A DNA stretch of 64,000 nt, taken from positions 7,583,756 to 7,647,755 of the forward strand of contig OW388292.1 of NCBI GenBank assembly GCA_936450465.1, given 5' to 3'. This DNA is from Gibbula magus. Taxonomy: Eukaryota; Mollusca; Gastropoda; Trochida; Trochidae. A program made the position numbers and the translations under genes. Shown here in pieces: positions 49,136 to 61,382 of this stretch. Position 1 is the first letter of the stretch, and each line of letters opens with the position of its first letter. The notes beneath the pieces are model-generated. The model worked only from the letters and a program-made list of their open reading frames with translations. It did not search any database and was not told where the DNA came from.

Positions 49136-49612
49136 AGCGGAAGCGACATTTTTATGACTTCAGCCAAAAGAAAGGGCGTGTTTATAACTTAAAACAAAAG
49201 AAAGGGCGTGTTTATTACTTCAAACAAAAGGAAGGGAGTGTTTATAACTTAAGCCAAAAGAAAGGGACATATTTATTGTATTACTTCAACCAACGAGAGG
49301 GGATATGATTATACAGACGGGAGGGCCATGTATATGTTTCAACCAATGGCAGGGGGCACATATTATATTTCAATAAATGTAAGGAGGCACAGACAATATT
49401 TCAACCCATCGAAGGGGGCACATGATTATATTTATACCAAAGAAAAGAAGGCACGTGATTGTATTTCAACCAATGGAAGGAGGCACGTGATTATATTTCA
49501 AGCAATGGGAAGGGGCACATGATTATATTTCAACCAATGGAAGGGGGCACGTGATTATATTTCAACCAATGGAAGGAGGCACGTGATTATATTTCAACCA
49601 ATGGAAGGGGAA
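49136..49612. repeat. Degenerate minisatellite in intron 8, 30-32-bp units, about 15 copies
   Basis: The later copies contain TTTCAACCAATGGAAGGGGG then CACGTGATTATA. Earlier copies (49136-49270) are diverged, such as ACTTCAAACAAAAGAAAGGG with CGTGTTTATA. Homogeneity rises towards the 3' end, and the last copies carry the E-box CACGTG. Confidence 0.9.
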
Positions 49613-50015
49613 ATTGAATCAATGATTTTAATTTTAAAAAGTTTAATCATTTAACATGGTACTTCATTTTATATTTTACACATTTAAACACATCTACTTG
49701 TGCATGTTCCTGTCAGCGCATGAGTGAGTGATATATGCTACAGGTCCTATCGCTGTGCTTTAGGTGTACATGTGGTCATTGTTCTATAAGGTTTTTATTA
49801 ACAACTCTCTGACACTTGAACTGATACCCATGATACCCATACATATTCTGTCTGATTTCACACTTTGCTCTTTCTTCTATGCCTTGTATTACCACAATGC
49901 CTAATTTTGATATTACCTCTCTACATTTTACTCTGCTACGTTTTGTTGTATTTTGTTTGCTCCTGTTTTGTGCTTGTTGAGTTTCATCTTTTCTAACCTG
50001 CCAATGGTTCTATAG

Positions 50016-50166
50016 CCGATTATCCGACAGGTGTGGTCCATGGAGCCGAGCTCTTCTACCTGTCCGGCTACCCCCTCGTCCAACACCCCAACTTCAGATA
50101 CGACGAGTCCGACAAAACAATGGCCAGGATGCTAATGATGTTTTGGGCCAACTTTGTCAAAAATGG
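50016..50166 (+). CDS. Esterase-like gene, exon 9 (residues 384-434): catalytic histidine
   Basis: Encodes ADYPTGVVHGAELFYLSGYP and then MARMLMMFWANFVKNG. VVHGAELFYLSGYPL aligns with the catalytic-histidine region of acetylcholinesterase (VIHGYEIEFVFGLPL), so His392 completes the triad, 113 residues after Glu279. MMFWANFVKNG matches the conserved YWANFARTG helix. The acceptor is GTTCTATAG ending at 50015 and the donor is GTAACG at 50167. The length is 151 nt, phase 1 to 2. Confidence 0.95.
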
Positions 50167-50510
50167 GTAACGCATGTTTGATATTATCATCATTTGAGCC
50201 ACTAGCCGCAACAAACATGCTCTATATACGTTTAATTATTGAAGGCCATTCAACCTATTGTACATGGATGTCAAAATGTGGGTAAATTGTATCTATGAAG
50301 GACTTTTAGAAGTACATAAATAACAATTCATAAATGACAACTTCTTTATTGTGAAAAATATATCAGTGGGAATGTCCTTACCAAGAAACGTCCTGGTGTT
50401 CAAAATTAATCATCAAGGAAATTTGCTTTTCTTAAATCTTTATGTATCTTGATATTAATGTTTTGCAGCAATGTCAAATAATAGCTTAAAGAACTCCCCC
50501 TCTGTTTCAG

Positions 50511-50892
50511 CCTGCCGTCCCTTGTCCCGATCAAGGAGTTCCACATGGCGCGCTTCACAGACGACCAGAGGTTCCTGACCCGCTTCGTCTCGTATGACGA
50601 GGGTCCGTCAGTGATCGTGGACCACCATTTCAAGACCGACAAGCTCTCTTTCTGGAACCAGCGAGTGCCCGAGCTCTACCGCAAGCAGTACCAGAAGTAC
50701 CTGGTAGATGCGGAGTACGTGGTGGGCGACTACGTGCTGACCCACACCTCCAACTCATGGATACTCATAGCTGCCTGCATTGGGCTGTCTGTCCTCACCG
50801 TCCTCCTCTCCGTCTGCTACTGCAAGATGAGGAGACAGGTCAGCGTCCTCATCAGACAGAACAGCATGTCCAGTGGGGAGAGGATGCTATAG
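50511..50892 (+). CDS. Esterase-like gene, last exon (residues 434-560): fold end, transmembrane helix and tail
   Basis: The acceptor CTCTGTTTCAG ends at 50510, phase 2, and the stop TAG is at 50890-50892. The exon encodes the end of the hydrolase fold, including FWNQRVPELYRK, which matches the cholinesterase VFWNQFLPKLL helix. A short stalk follows, then a hydrophobic helix from about Trp517 to Cys538 (starts SWILIAACIGLSVLT). Basic residues KMRR follow as a stop-transfer signal, so the topology is predicted type I. The 22-residue tail ends SSGERML and lacks the PDZ ligand that ends neuroligins. The exon is GC-richer than the flanking introns. Confidence 0.95.
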
Positions 50893-52666
50893 ACATATCT
50901 CCCCCTCTTTCTCTCTCGTGTGTAGGGCTCCTTGTGCTGGCTGAGACGAAGTGTTTCAAGTGTGATGACAACCCTTCTGTAGAATGTGAATATGATGACA
51001 CTATTTACCAACAAGCCTATCTTACATGACCTTCCTCAATGAGAATGATATGCCTATTGGTATGCCTAAGGTTGTAACAGAGTTATAAAATATAGAGCTC
51101 CGCCACGACTCGGAAGTATTTACAATGTCTGGACTTCGAGCCCAACATCAGTGTATCGAGACTATTCCGGCGGTTCCCTACATTGTCGTTTCCACAGAAC
51201 ATCTAAGTATTTATTATGTTTGTCAGTGAGTAGATGTGGCATTTTGCCTCTAAGATGGACGTCTGTTGCTTACGTACATTTATGGGATGGCCAGAGCTAG
51301 GATATCTGTCCGCTGGTTCATTGTAACTGTGGATTCCTACTTGGAATCTGAGAATCCGTCTGTGTACTGTGATACGGGTCAACAACTGAGTTCAGGGCGT
51401 CTGCTGTAACTTTGGTTGTGATGGAAACTTGTGTTGAGAACAGGTTTCAAATTTACTTGACTGTTGAACTTTCACAATGAACCTTCACTGGGGCGCTAAG
51501 AGGGTCAGTGTAGATATTCTGTGAGTGAATACTATATCAAAATCACACGAAACCCAACTTTGTGTTGCAGACTGGCATGGGACGAGCAAACAGTGGTGTT
51601 AGAAACATTGCATAATCTTTGTCAAAGGACAAATGGAATGGATATTAAAGCATGATAGATGTTAAAGAACATGCACGGTTTGTGGACCTGTTTGTAGAAG
51701 ATATCCTGACAGTGCAGATGTTGTAGAATATATCCTGACAGTGCTGACAGAGCAGATGTTGTAGGATACCGGGACACTCTGAAATGTAATTAGGCCAAGT
51801 GTACAGATCAGGAAGGAACATTAGAAGTGAAGCATTCTCCAGAGGGAGCCCTACTCTCTGGTATCTGTGATGTTGACTGGGATCTCGGGGTCGATCCCCA
51901 TGTTATACACATACATATCCACAAGTGTGTTCCACATGGTGCATTCCAGACTGCGGTACGTACAGTCTCGTCCTTGACGTGTGCTCACGGACAGGCTGAA
52001 CATGTGATGTGATGTGACGATACTCGTCCCCTGGCTATGAACACTGTATAAAGCGTTCATCTATGTTGCGTGTTGTACATATCATGTATCGTTAATATGC
52101 ATTGCAACATTGTGCTGCCATCATGCGGACTGTAGCCGGAGCGATCTGTTGGTAGTCGATGATGTTTGTTCCTCAGGTGATATACAACTCACTCTTCTAC
52201 ATAGAAGGATCATCAACATTAGCAAATGTGTCGAAATATTTCCTGATAATGTTATGTTATATCCGTTTCGATCCCGATACACCATGATGTGGTAACCCTC
52301 GTGTCCCTAACAGACCCTTCGTTACCAGTCATCTGCCCCTAACAAGTTTGTTGTTCACAACTTGCTTCTTCGACCTGTGATACTTCAAAACCTTCACATT
52401 CATATCAAATTTAGATTTCTCTGGAAATCATTGCTTATCAAATTGCTAGTAGTATGTTTTCTATGTCTATATTATCTACACGAACCATTATGTTTATCTT
52501 TATGAACAACTTTCGACGATTTGGCATACTGGCTTTCTGTTTTGAGTGTCCGCATTGACGTACTCGTGCAACCTAGATATGGAACAAGTAAAACTGAAAT
52601 AGGAAACCGATAATTGGAAAATCCGTGAACAGATACTTAGCATTGTGGAAATTTAGAAGTTGCTGG

Positions 52667-52765
52667 GATTATGATGATGATGTTAATGATGGTGATGATG
52701 ATGATGTTAATGATGATGATGATGATGATGTTGATGATGATGTGATGATGATGTTGATGATGATG
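52667..52765. repeat. GAT-rich trinucleotide microsatellite
   Basis: Imperfect GAT repeats interrupted by GTT and GGT. The Asp-rich + frame and the His/Ile-rich - frame are artefacts. Confidence 0.93.
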
Positions 52766-54317
52766 ACGGTAATAATGTATACTGTAGATGTTGTGTTTGT
52801 TAATGCTGTTGATATTACGGTAACTGTGTACAGTCATATGGAACTATTGAAATTTTGTAAGGGAAATATTTATACTTTTATATTAATGCATTACATATTG
52901 TTCGTTGTTAAGCCACTTATGTGTTCAGCTTACGTTGCCTTGTTCATGATCTTCATTTCACTCGATTTGCCGCTTGTAATTTATTTAATCTAAAAAAGAA
53001 ACATGACATTGCTGACGTTCCACTTACCAGGCGTAGCTCAGTTGCTGGGTGAATGTTAGCTTACAGACAGTGCTATTGCTACCTGTTGGTGGGCTCTACC
53101 TTTACCTGATAATATAGCGATAATGAGGTTTTCAGGTATAACGATGACCTAAAAATATGTATATTCATCTAAATGAATTATGAATGATTTTGAAGGAAGA
53201 AAGGGTCATGAAAATGGTTTCCTACCTTTTAACATGGGTCTTTTGAAACATTGGTAGAGATCAATATCTTTCTATGTAATGGTATGATTGAGGTGGAAAG
53301 GGATACATCTATCTATCTATCTATCTGTCTGAAAACAGCCTTTGTATAACTGTTCCAGATGATACTACTGGAAGAAGTAAGGTGGACCGTACCTCTCAAA
53401 GGAAGGTTTTGGTTACACTGTAATCATGCAGTTAAGGATTCAAAATGTGTTCTTTAAGAATTTTTGGCGATGTATGAATTATGTACGTGGAATATCAATG
53501 CAGGGGAAATGTTATATAGATTTACCGATATTCCATTGTACTATTGGTAAATTAAAAGAATGAGAGTTAGAATCTTAGTAAAGGTTGCTACATGAAAGAG
53601 GCCCAACATTTCTACTTTTCCTTCAAAGCTTCAAGCAAAATAGTACCTACATTCAAAATAACGTTACTGGTATGCTCAGTTTAGACTGGCCATGGAATTA
53701 TAGAATCCTAAATCACAAGATGCTTAGGCTTCTTCGATATATGTCCTATAAACCTCAGGGATGTCGTAAACTTGGTTTAGTATACCATCTACGTTCTATC
53801 TGATCTAACTTGAATAGATAAACCGAGTTTGCTTTTGCCAGTTTGATAACCTTGTCCGCGCCATTAAAGAAACCATTGTTGTATTGAAACGTCTTAGTCA
53901 ATTATATCTTTTTAAAAGTAGAATTTACTTTTTATTGAACACATTTATTTATTCCAACCGATTCTAAAAGCAAACTATTGTAGAACTTTTCGGAACCATA
54001 TACGCAAATATGCTCGTTTCAATTTAATTTTGTATAATGTTTTTTCGTTAAATCTATTGTGAATAAATTGTTGAAAAAATGTGTCTTCTCTTTGCACATA
54101 GTCGGGTTGCACTGTCAACTCTTGCATTGCATCGTTAGAGCTTGGGAACAAGCGATGAACCTTCGTCAGCCTTCTCCCCGAGTGGGTATCCAAACATGAT
54201 ACATTTGATAAAGAAATCAGCATTAAAAGTACATATACCGCAGAAGCGTAGACTGCCCATACATTAAGAACCTATGATACAGCCACTTCCCTAGTAAGTC
54301 ATTCCTCAAGTTTTCAT

Positions 54318-54421
54318 CACTGGCTAATTTATGCCTTGATGCATTTCGTGACCTTTTCCAATGTTAGCGTAGCAGCGCGTTGCACCTGAACGAAATGCAA
54401 CAAGATTTGAATTAGCCAGTG
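54318..54421. mobile_element. Foldback/MITE-like inverted repeat, about 104 bp
   Basis: CACTGGCTAATT (54318-54329) pairs perfectly with AATTAGCCAGTG (54410-54421). Inside, CTTGATGCATTTCGT (54335-54349) pairs with ACGAAATGCAACAAG (54390-54404) with one mismatch. The loop is about 40 bp. No target duplication was identified. Confidence 0.65.
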
Positions 54422-55305
54422 CTGGAGACTGGCGCGAGTTATGGCTTGCTGGGTAAGTTGATACTACTGTTGAGGTCCTCAGTCCTGGAGGATATAATAC
54501 AAGTGTGTATGTCATACGAGGGCTGTCCCAAACACGTCCGAAACGCTACAATATTGTACATCGATGAAGAACATTCCAGTGGAGTGTCCAAGTGCTTGGA
54601 ACATTCCAGATAACTAAACTATTAGCCCAATGGTCGTTAATTGTTATCAAAATGTCACTGTCAGACATAAGTATTTCAATACAATTATCAGCTGTTCTGA
54701 TGAACTGTATTATTTCAACCACTATTACACGTTCGAGAATAGCCCCAGTGCTACTATACTATTGATACAAAAAATACTGATAACAGGACGTACATCAGAA
54801 AGTGTGAGAAATTATCAAACCAGAAAACAGAAAACCTGGTGGCAATCGGTAGCATGTGATTACAAAGTACATTAAACTGTTACAGAAAAATGCATCTCTT
54901 ATGAAACATGAGAACAGATGAAGGGGATCATCACGTTGTACAGGGGCAAGTGTCAATATCATCGGACGTCCCGAATGATGTACCCATGTCCATCCTCTGG
55001 ACCTATTTGCCAGTGTTCCTGAAGGACATCTTGACGGCTGATTGAAGTACCGGAAGCAGATGCTCGAGAGAAAATCTCTCTTAAATCTAGTTCATTCATT
55101 TCATATTAAATGTATCATACTAGATCTAACGATACAGGCCGTGCTTTCTCGTCTTGTGTTTTGTATGATCACACTTTCTCATCGGAAAAAGGAGAGTCTG
55201 AGGATTCACCCCAAAATGTTAATTTCTCCCCGCACGGTGACGCTCCTCCAGACAGCACCACCAACATATCCTGGTGGGGAGCTGGTCTAGAGTTGAGATG
55301 TTCAC

Positions 55306-58300
55306 GCTGAGGATACGAGAACACATATTGGGACTGCTTACCAGGACAAAAAAGGATGATACGGGAACACATATTGGCACATGTTACCACGACCAAGGAG
55401 GATGATACGGGAACACATATTGGCACATGTTACCAGGACCCAAGAGGATGATACGGGAACACATATTGGCACATGTTACCACGACCAAGGAGGATCACAC
55501 ATATTGGCACATGTTACCACGACCAAGGAGGATGATACGGGAACAGATATTGGCACATGTTACCAGGACCAAGGAGGATGATACGGGAACAGATATTGGC
55601 ACATGTTACAGCGACCAAGGAGGATGATACGGGAACACATATTGGCACATTTTACCAGGACCAAGGAGGATGATACGGGAACACATATTGGCTAATGTTA
55701 CCACGACCAAGGAGGATGATACGGGAACACATATTGGCACATGTTACCACGACCAAGGAGCGTGATACGGGAACACATATTGGCACATGTTACCACGACC
55801 AAGGAAGATGATACGGGAACACATATTGGCACATGTTACCACGACCAAGGAGGGTGATACGGGAACACATATTGGCATATGTTACCACGACCAAGAAGGA
55901 TGATACGGTAACACATATTGGCACATGTTACCACGACCAAGGATGATGATACGGGAACACATATTGGCACATGTTACCAGGACCAAGGATGATGATACGG
56001 GAACACATATTGGCACATGTTACCAGGACCAAGGAGGATGATACGGGAACAGATATCGGCACATGTTTCCACGACCAAGGAGGATGATACGGGAACACAT
56101 ATTGGCACATGTTACCACGACCAGGGAGGGTGATACGGGAACACATATTGGCACATGTTACCACGACCAAGGAAGATGATACGGGAACACATATTGGCAC
56201 ATGTTACCACGACCAAGGAGGGTGATACGGGAACACATATTGGCATATGTTACCACGACCAAGGAGGATGATACGGGAACACATATTGGCACATGTTACC
56301 ACGACCAAGGAGGATGATACGGGAACACATATTGGCACATGTTACCACGACCAAGGAGGATGATACGGGAACAGATATTGGCACATGTTACCAGGACCAA
56401 GGAGGATGATACGGGAACACATATTGGCACATGTTACAGCGACCAAGGAGGATGATACGGGAACACATATTGGCACATTTTACCAGGACCAATAAGGATG
56501 ATACGGGAACACATATTGGCTAATGTTACCACGACCAAGGAGGATGATACGGGAACACATATTGGCACATGTTACCACGACCAAGAAGCGTGATACGGGA
56601 ACACATATTGGCACATGTTACCACGACCAAGGAAGATGATACGGGAACACATATTGGCACATGTTACCACGACCAAGGAGGGTGATACGGGAAAACATAT
56701 TGGCATATGTTACCACGACCAAGAAGGATGATACGGTAACACATATTGGCACATGTTACCACGACCAAGGATGATGATACGGGAACACATATTGGCACAT
56801 GTTACCAGGACCAAGGATGATGATACGGGAACACATATTGGCACATGTTACCAGGACCAAGGAGGATGATACGGGAACAGATATCGGCACATGTTTCCAC
56901 GACCAAGGAGGATGATACGGGAACACATATTGGCACATGTTACCACGACCAGGGAGGGTGATACGGGAACACATATTGGCACATGTTACCACGACCAAGG
57001 AAGATGATACGGGAACACATATTGGCACATGTTACCACGACCAAGGAGGGTGATACGGGGACACATATTGGCTAATGTTACCACGACCAAAGAGGATGAT
57101 ACAGGAACACATATTTGCACATGTTACCAGGACCAAGGAGGGTGATACGGGAACACATATTGGCACATGTTACCACGACCAAGGAAGATGATACGGGAAC
57201 ACATATTGGCACATGTTACCACGACCAAAGAGGATGATACGGGAACAGATATCGGCACATGTTACCACGACCAAGGAGGATGATACGGGAACACATATTG
57301 GCACATGTTACCAGATCAAGGAGGGTGATACGGGAACACATATTGGCACATGTTACCACGACCAAGAAAGATGATACGGGAACACATATTGGCACATGTT
57401 ACCAGGACAAAGAACGATGATACGGGAACACATATTGGCACATGTTATCACGACCAAGAGCGATGATACGGGAACACATATTGACACATGTTACCAGGAC
57501 CAAGGAGGATGATACGGGAACACATATTGGCACATGTTACCAGGAACAAGGAGGATGATACGGGAACACATATTGGCACATGTTACCACGACCAAGGAGG
57601 ATGATACGGGAACAGATATTGGCACATGTTACCACGACCAAGGAGGATGATACGGGAACAGATATTGGCACATGTTACCAGGACCAAGGAGGATGATACG
57701 GGAACACATATTGGCACATGTTACCAGGACCAAGGAGGATGATACGGGAACACATATTGGCACATGTTACCACGACCAAGGAGGATGATACGGGAACACA
57801 TATTGGCACATGTTACCAGGACCAAGGAGGATGATACGGGAACAGATATCGGCACATGTTTCCAGGACCAAGGAGGATGATACGGGGACACATATTGGCA
57901 CATGTTACCACGACCAAAGAGGATGATACGGGAACACATATTGGCACATGTTACCAGGACCAAGGAGGGTGATACGGGAACACATATTGGCACATGTTAC
58001 CACGACCAAGGAAGATGATACGGGAACACATATTGGCACATGTTACCACGACCAAAGAGGATGGTACGGGAACAGATATCGGCACATGTTACCACGACCA
58101 AGGAGGATGATACGGGAACACATATTGGCACATGTTACCACGACCAAGGAGGGTGATACGGGAACACATATTGGCACATGTTACCACGACCAAGAAAGAT
58201 GATACGGGAACACATATTGGCACATGTTACCAGGACCAAGGAGGATGATACGGGAACACATATAGGCACATGTTACCAGGACCAAGAAGGATGATACAGG

Positions 58301-60826
58301 AACACATATTGGCACATGTTATCACGACCAAGAGCGATGATACGGGAACACATATTGGCACATGTTACCAGGACCAAGGAGGATGATACGGGAACACATA
58401 TTGGCACATGTTACCAGGAACAAGGAGGATGATACGGGAACACATATTGGCACATGTTACCACGACCAAGGAGGAAGATACGGGAACACATATTGGCACA
58501 TGTTACCACGGCCAAGGAGATTGATACGGGAACACATATTTGCACATGTTACAGCGACCAAGGAGGATGATACGGGAACACATATCGGCACATATGTTAC
58601 CACGACCAAGGAGGATGGTACGGGAACACATATTGGCACATGTTACCACGAACAAGGATTATGATACGGGAACACATATTGGCACATGTTACCACGACCA
58701 AGGAGGATGATACGGAAACACATATTGGCACATGTTACCACGACCAAGAACGATGATACGGGAACACATATTGGCACATGTTACCACGACCAAGAACGAT
58801 GATACGGGAACACATATTGGGACATGTTACCAGGACCAAGGAGGATGATACGGGAACACATATTGACACATGTTACCACGACCAAGGAGGATGATACGGG
58901 AACACATATTGGCACATGTTACCACGACCAAGGAGGGTGATACGGGAACAGATATTGGCACATGTTACCAGGACCCAAGAGGATGATACGGGAACACATA
59001 TTGGCACATGTTACCACGACCAAGGAGGATGATACGGGAACACATATTGGCACGTGTTACCAGGACCCAAGAGGATGATACGGGAACACATATTGGCACA
59101 TGTTACCACGACCAAGGATGATGATACGGGAACACATATTGGCACATGTTACTGCGACCAAGGAGGATGATACGGGAACACATATTGGCACATGTTACCA
59201 GGACCAAGAACGATGATACGGGAACACATATTGACACATGTTACCACGACCAAGGAGGATGATACGGGAACACATATTGGCACATGTTACCACGACCAAG
59301 GAGGATGATACGGGAACACATATTGACACATGTTACCACGACCAAGGATGATGATACGGGAACACATATTGGCACATGTTACCACGACCAAGGAGGATGA
59401 TTTCGGAACACAACAATATTGGCACATGTTACCACGACCAAGGAGGGTGATACGGGAACACATATTGGCACATGTTACCACGACCAAGGAAGATGATACG
59501 GGAACACATATTGGCACATGTTACCAGGACCAAGAACGATGATACGGGAACACATATTGGCACATGTTATCACGATCAAGAGCGATGATACGGGAACACA
59601 TATTGGCACATGTTACCACGACCAAGGATGATGATACGGGAACACATATTGGCACATGTTACCACGACCAAGGATGATGATACGGGAACACATATTGGCA
59701 CATGTTACCACGACCAAGGATGATGATACGGGAACACATATTGGCACATGTTACCAGGACCAAGGAGGATGATACGGGAACACATATTGGCACATGTTAC
59801 CAGAACAAGGAGGATGATACGGGAACACATATTGGCACACGTTACCACGACCAAGGAGGAAGATACGGGAACACATATTGGCACATGTTACCACGGCCAA
59901 GGAGATTGATACGGGAACACATATTTGCACCTGTTACAGCGACCAAGGAGGATGATACGGGAACACATATCGGCACATATGTTACCACGACCAAGGAGGA
60001 TGATACGGGAACACATATTGGCACATGTTACCACGAACAAGGATGATGATACGGGAACACATATTGGCACATGTTACCACGACCAAGGAGGATGATACGG
60101 AAACACATATTGGCACATGTTACCACGACCAAGAACGATGATACGGGAACACATATTGGCACATGTTACCACGACCAAGAACGATGATACGGGAACACAT
60201 ATTGGGACATGTTACCAGGACCAAGGAGGATGATACGGGAACACATATTGACACATGTTACCACGACGAAGGAGGATGATACGGGAACACATATTGGCAC
60301 ATATTACCACGACCAAGGAGGGTGATACGGGAACACATATGGGCACATGTTACCAGGACCCAAGAGGATGATACGGGAACACATATTGGCACATGTTACC
60401 ACGACCAAGGAGGATGATACGGGAACACATATTGGCACATGTTACCAGGACCAAAGAGGATGATACGGGAACACATATTGGCACATGTTACCACGACCAA
60501 GGATGATGTTACGGGAACACATATTGGCACATGTTACTGCGACCAAGGAGGATGATACGGGAACACATATTGGCACATGTTACCAGGACCAAGAACGATG
60601 ATACGGGAACACATATTGACACATGTTACCACGACCAAGGAGGATGCTACGGGAACACATATTGGCACATGTTACCACGACCAAGGAGGATGATACGGGA
60701 ACACATATTGGCACATGTTACCACGACCAAGAACGATGATACGGGAACACATATTGGCACATGTTACCACGACCAAGGAGGATGATACGGGAACACATAT
60801 TGGCACATGTTACTGCGACCAAGGAA
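55306..60826. repeat. Large satellite array, 46-bp units, about 120 copies
   Basis: Units contain GGAGGATGATACGGGAACAC, ATATTGGCACATGTTACCAC and GACCAA, spaced 46 bp (for example 57121 and 57167). Common variants are ACCAGGACC, CAGATATCGG, GAACGATG and GATGATGATACGG. Higher-order copies exist: 55590-56200 recurs at 56418-57028 with an 828-bp offset (18 units), and 58441-58680 recurs near 59826-60060. Open frames on both strands are artefacts. Confidence 0.98.
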
Positions 60827-60897
60827 GTATGCATGTCATGACGAGTTTTCAACTGAGGTCGAACAGCTTATGCTTAATGTTGTCTGGTCATCCTCTT

Positions 60898-60968
60898 CAC
60901 GCATCGGGCGAGATATGCATTTACAAGAATATGAATTTCTTGTAAATGCATATCTCGCCTGATGCGTG
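60898..60968. repeat. Hairpin with 32-bp arms and 7-base loop
   Basis: The left arm is 60898-60929 (starts CACGCATCGGGCGAGATATG) and the right arm 60937-60968 (ends GCATATCTCGCCTGATGCGTG in part). There is a single mismatch across 32 pairs and the loop is TATGAAT. It lies 72 bases after the end of the 46-bp satellite. It may be a foldback element or a product of palindrome formation. Confidence 0.9.
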
Positions 60969-61230
60969 CGGAAGATGTTGTCCGGTCGATTGTGATGTAC
61001 ATTTCTTTTGCAAAGTTGTGAGTACGCAATAAAAAGTACGACTTCACCGGACTGCATTTCCCCAGTAGGTTGAAGGGTAACTACTTTCCAGCATCAACAT
61101 ATTATTACATTTATTTTATGTAATTAATTATTATATAATACTATTTTTATCAATTCGAAGTATTTTTGAAACAATGCATTAAGCTTCAACAAGACACCGT
61201 TTTTCACCTGGTTGATTGGAAAATAGCTTT

Positions 61231-61382
61231 AGACGGGTGACACAAAGTTGTTGGCTCATCAATGACCAATGAGAGCATCGCATTTCACAAGAATATAATA
61301 TAATTATACAAATAATAACTATATGATAGATAAATCAACTTGTTAAAGTGTATATTATATTCGTGTCTTTGTGTCACCGTCT
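61231..61382. mobile_element. MITE-like element, about 152 bp
   Basis: AGACGGGTGACACAAAG (61231-61247) is inverted as CTTTGTGTCACCGTCT (61367-61382), differing by one inserted G. Inner segments CAAGAATATAATATA and TATATTATATTCGTG also pair. The middle is AT-rich and non-coding. No clear target duplication was seen. Confidence 0.72.

Larger units (their letters stand above)
7372..50892 (+). other. Gene span: membrane-anchored carboxylesterase/cholinesterase-like (neuroligin-like) protein, 5' incomplete
   Basis: Ten exons with AG acceptors, GT donors and matching phases join into 560 residues of an alpha/beta-hydrolase of the type-B carboxylesterase family, followed by a stop at 50890-50892. 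In visible numbering: first disulfide loop Cys20-Cys44, oxyanion-hole HGG near residue 73, nucleophile elbow GHSAGG with Ser151, second disulfide pair Cys206-Cys217, Glu279 in TQDEG, His392 in VVHGAEL, transmembrane helix about 517-538 and a 22-residue cytoplasmic tail. Spacing Ser-Glu 128 and Glu-His 113 compares with 127 and 113 in Torpedo acetylcholinesterase. The protein probably sits in the plasma membrane with the hydrolase domain outside. The N-terminal exon(s) were not found upstream. Alternatives are neuroligin, gliotactin-like or a catalytic membrane esterase. The fold is certain; the exact subfamily is not. Confidence 0.9.
50893..55305. other. 3' UTR and downstream flank
   Basis: It follows the esterase stop codon. 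No AATAAA was seen close by; the first variant signal noticed is ATTAAA at 51643-51648. It contains a GAT-rich microsatellite, a short ATCT run at about 53307-53330, a foldback at 54318-54421 and a mariner-end-like motif near 54515. No second gene was recognised. Confidence 0.5.

Noticed and set aside
7372..50892. Annotation as acetylcholinesterase
   Set aside because: The triad is intact, but the choline-site Trp is missing at its expected place and the C-terminus is a transmembrane helix rather than an AChE tail or GPI signal.
50905..51029. Frame with LLVLAETKCFKCDDNPSVEC, faintly like the start of a Ly6-type protein
   Set aside because: Only about 40 codons, in the 3' UTR of the esterase gene, with no further cysteine pattern or continuing exon seen.
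52625..52993. Aspartate-rich 122-codon frame
   Set aside because: Driven by a GAT microsatellite.
55169..60945. Many 60-114-codon frames on both strands
   Set aside because: All derive from the 46-bp satellite. Identical peptides recur because of higher-order duplication.
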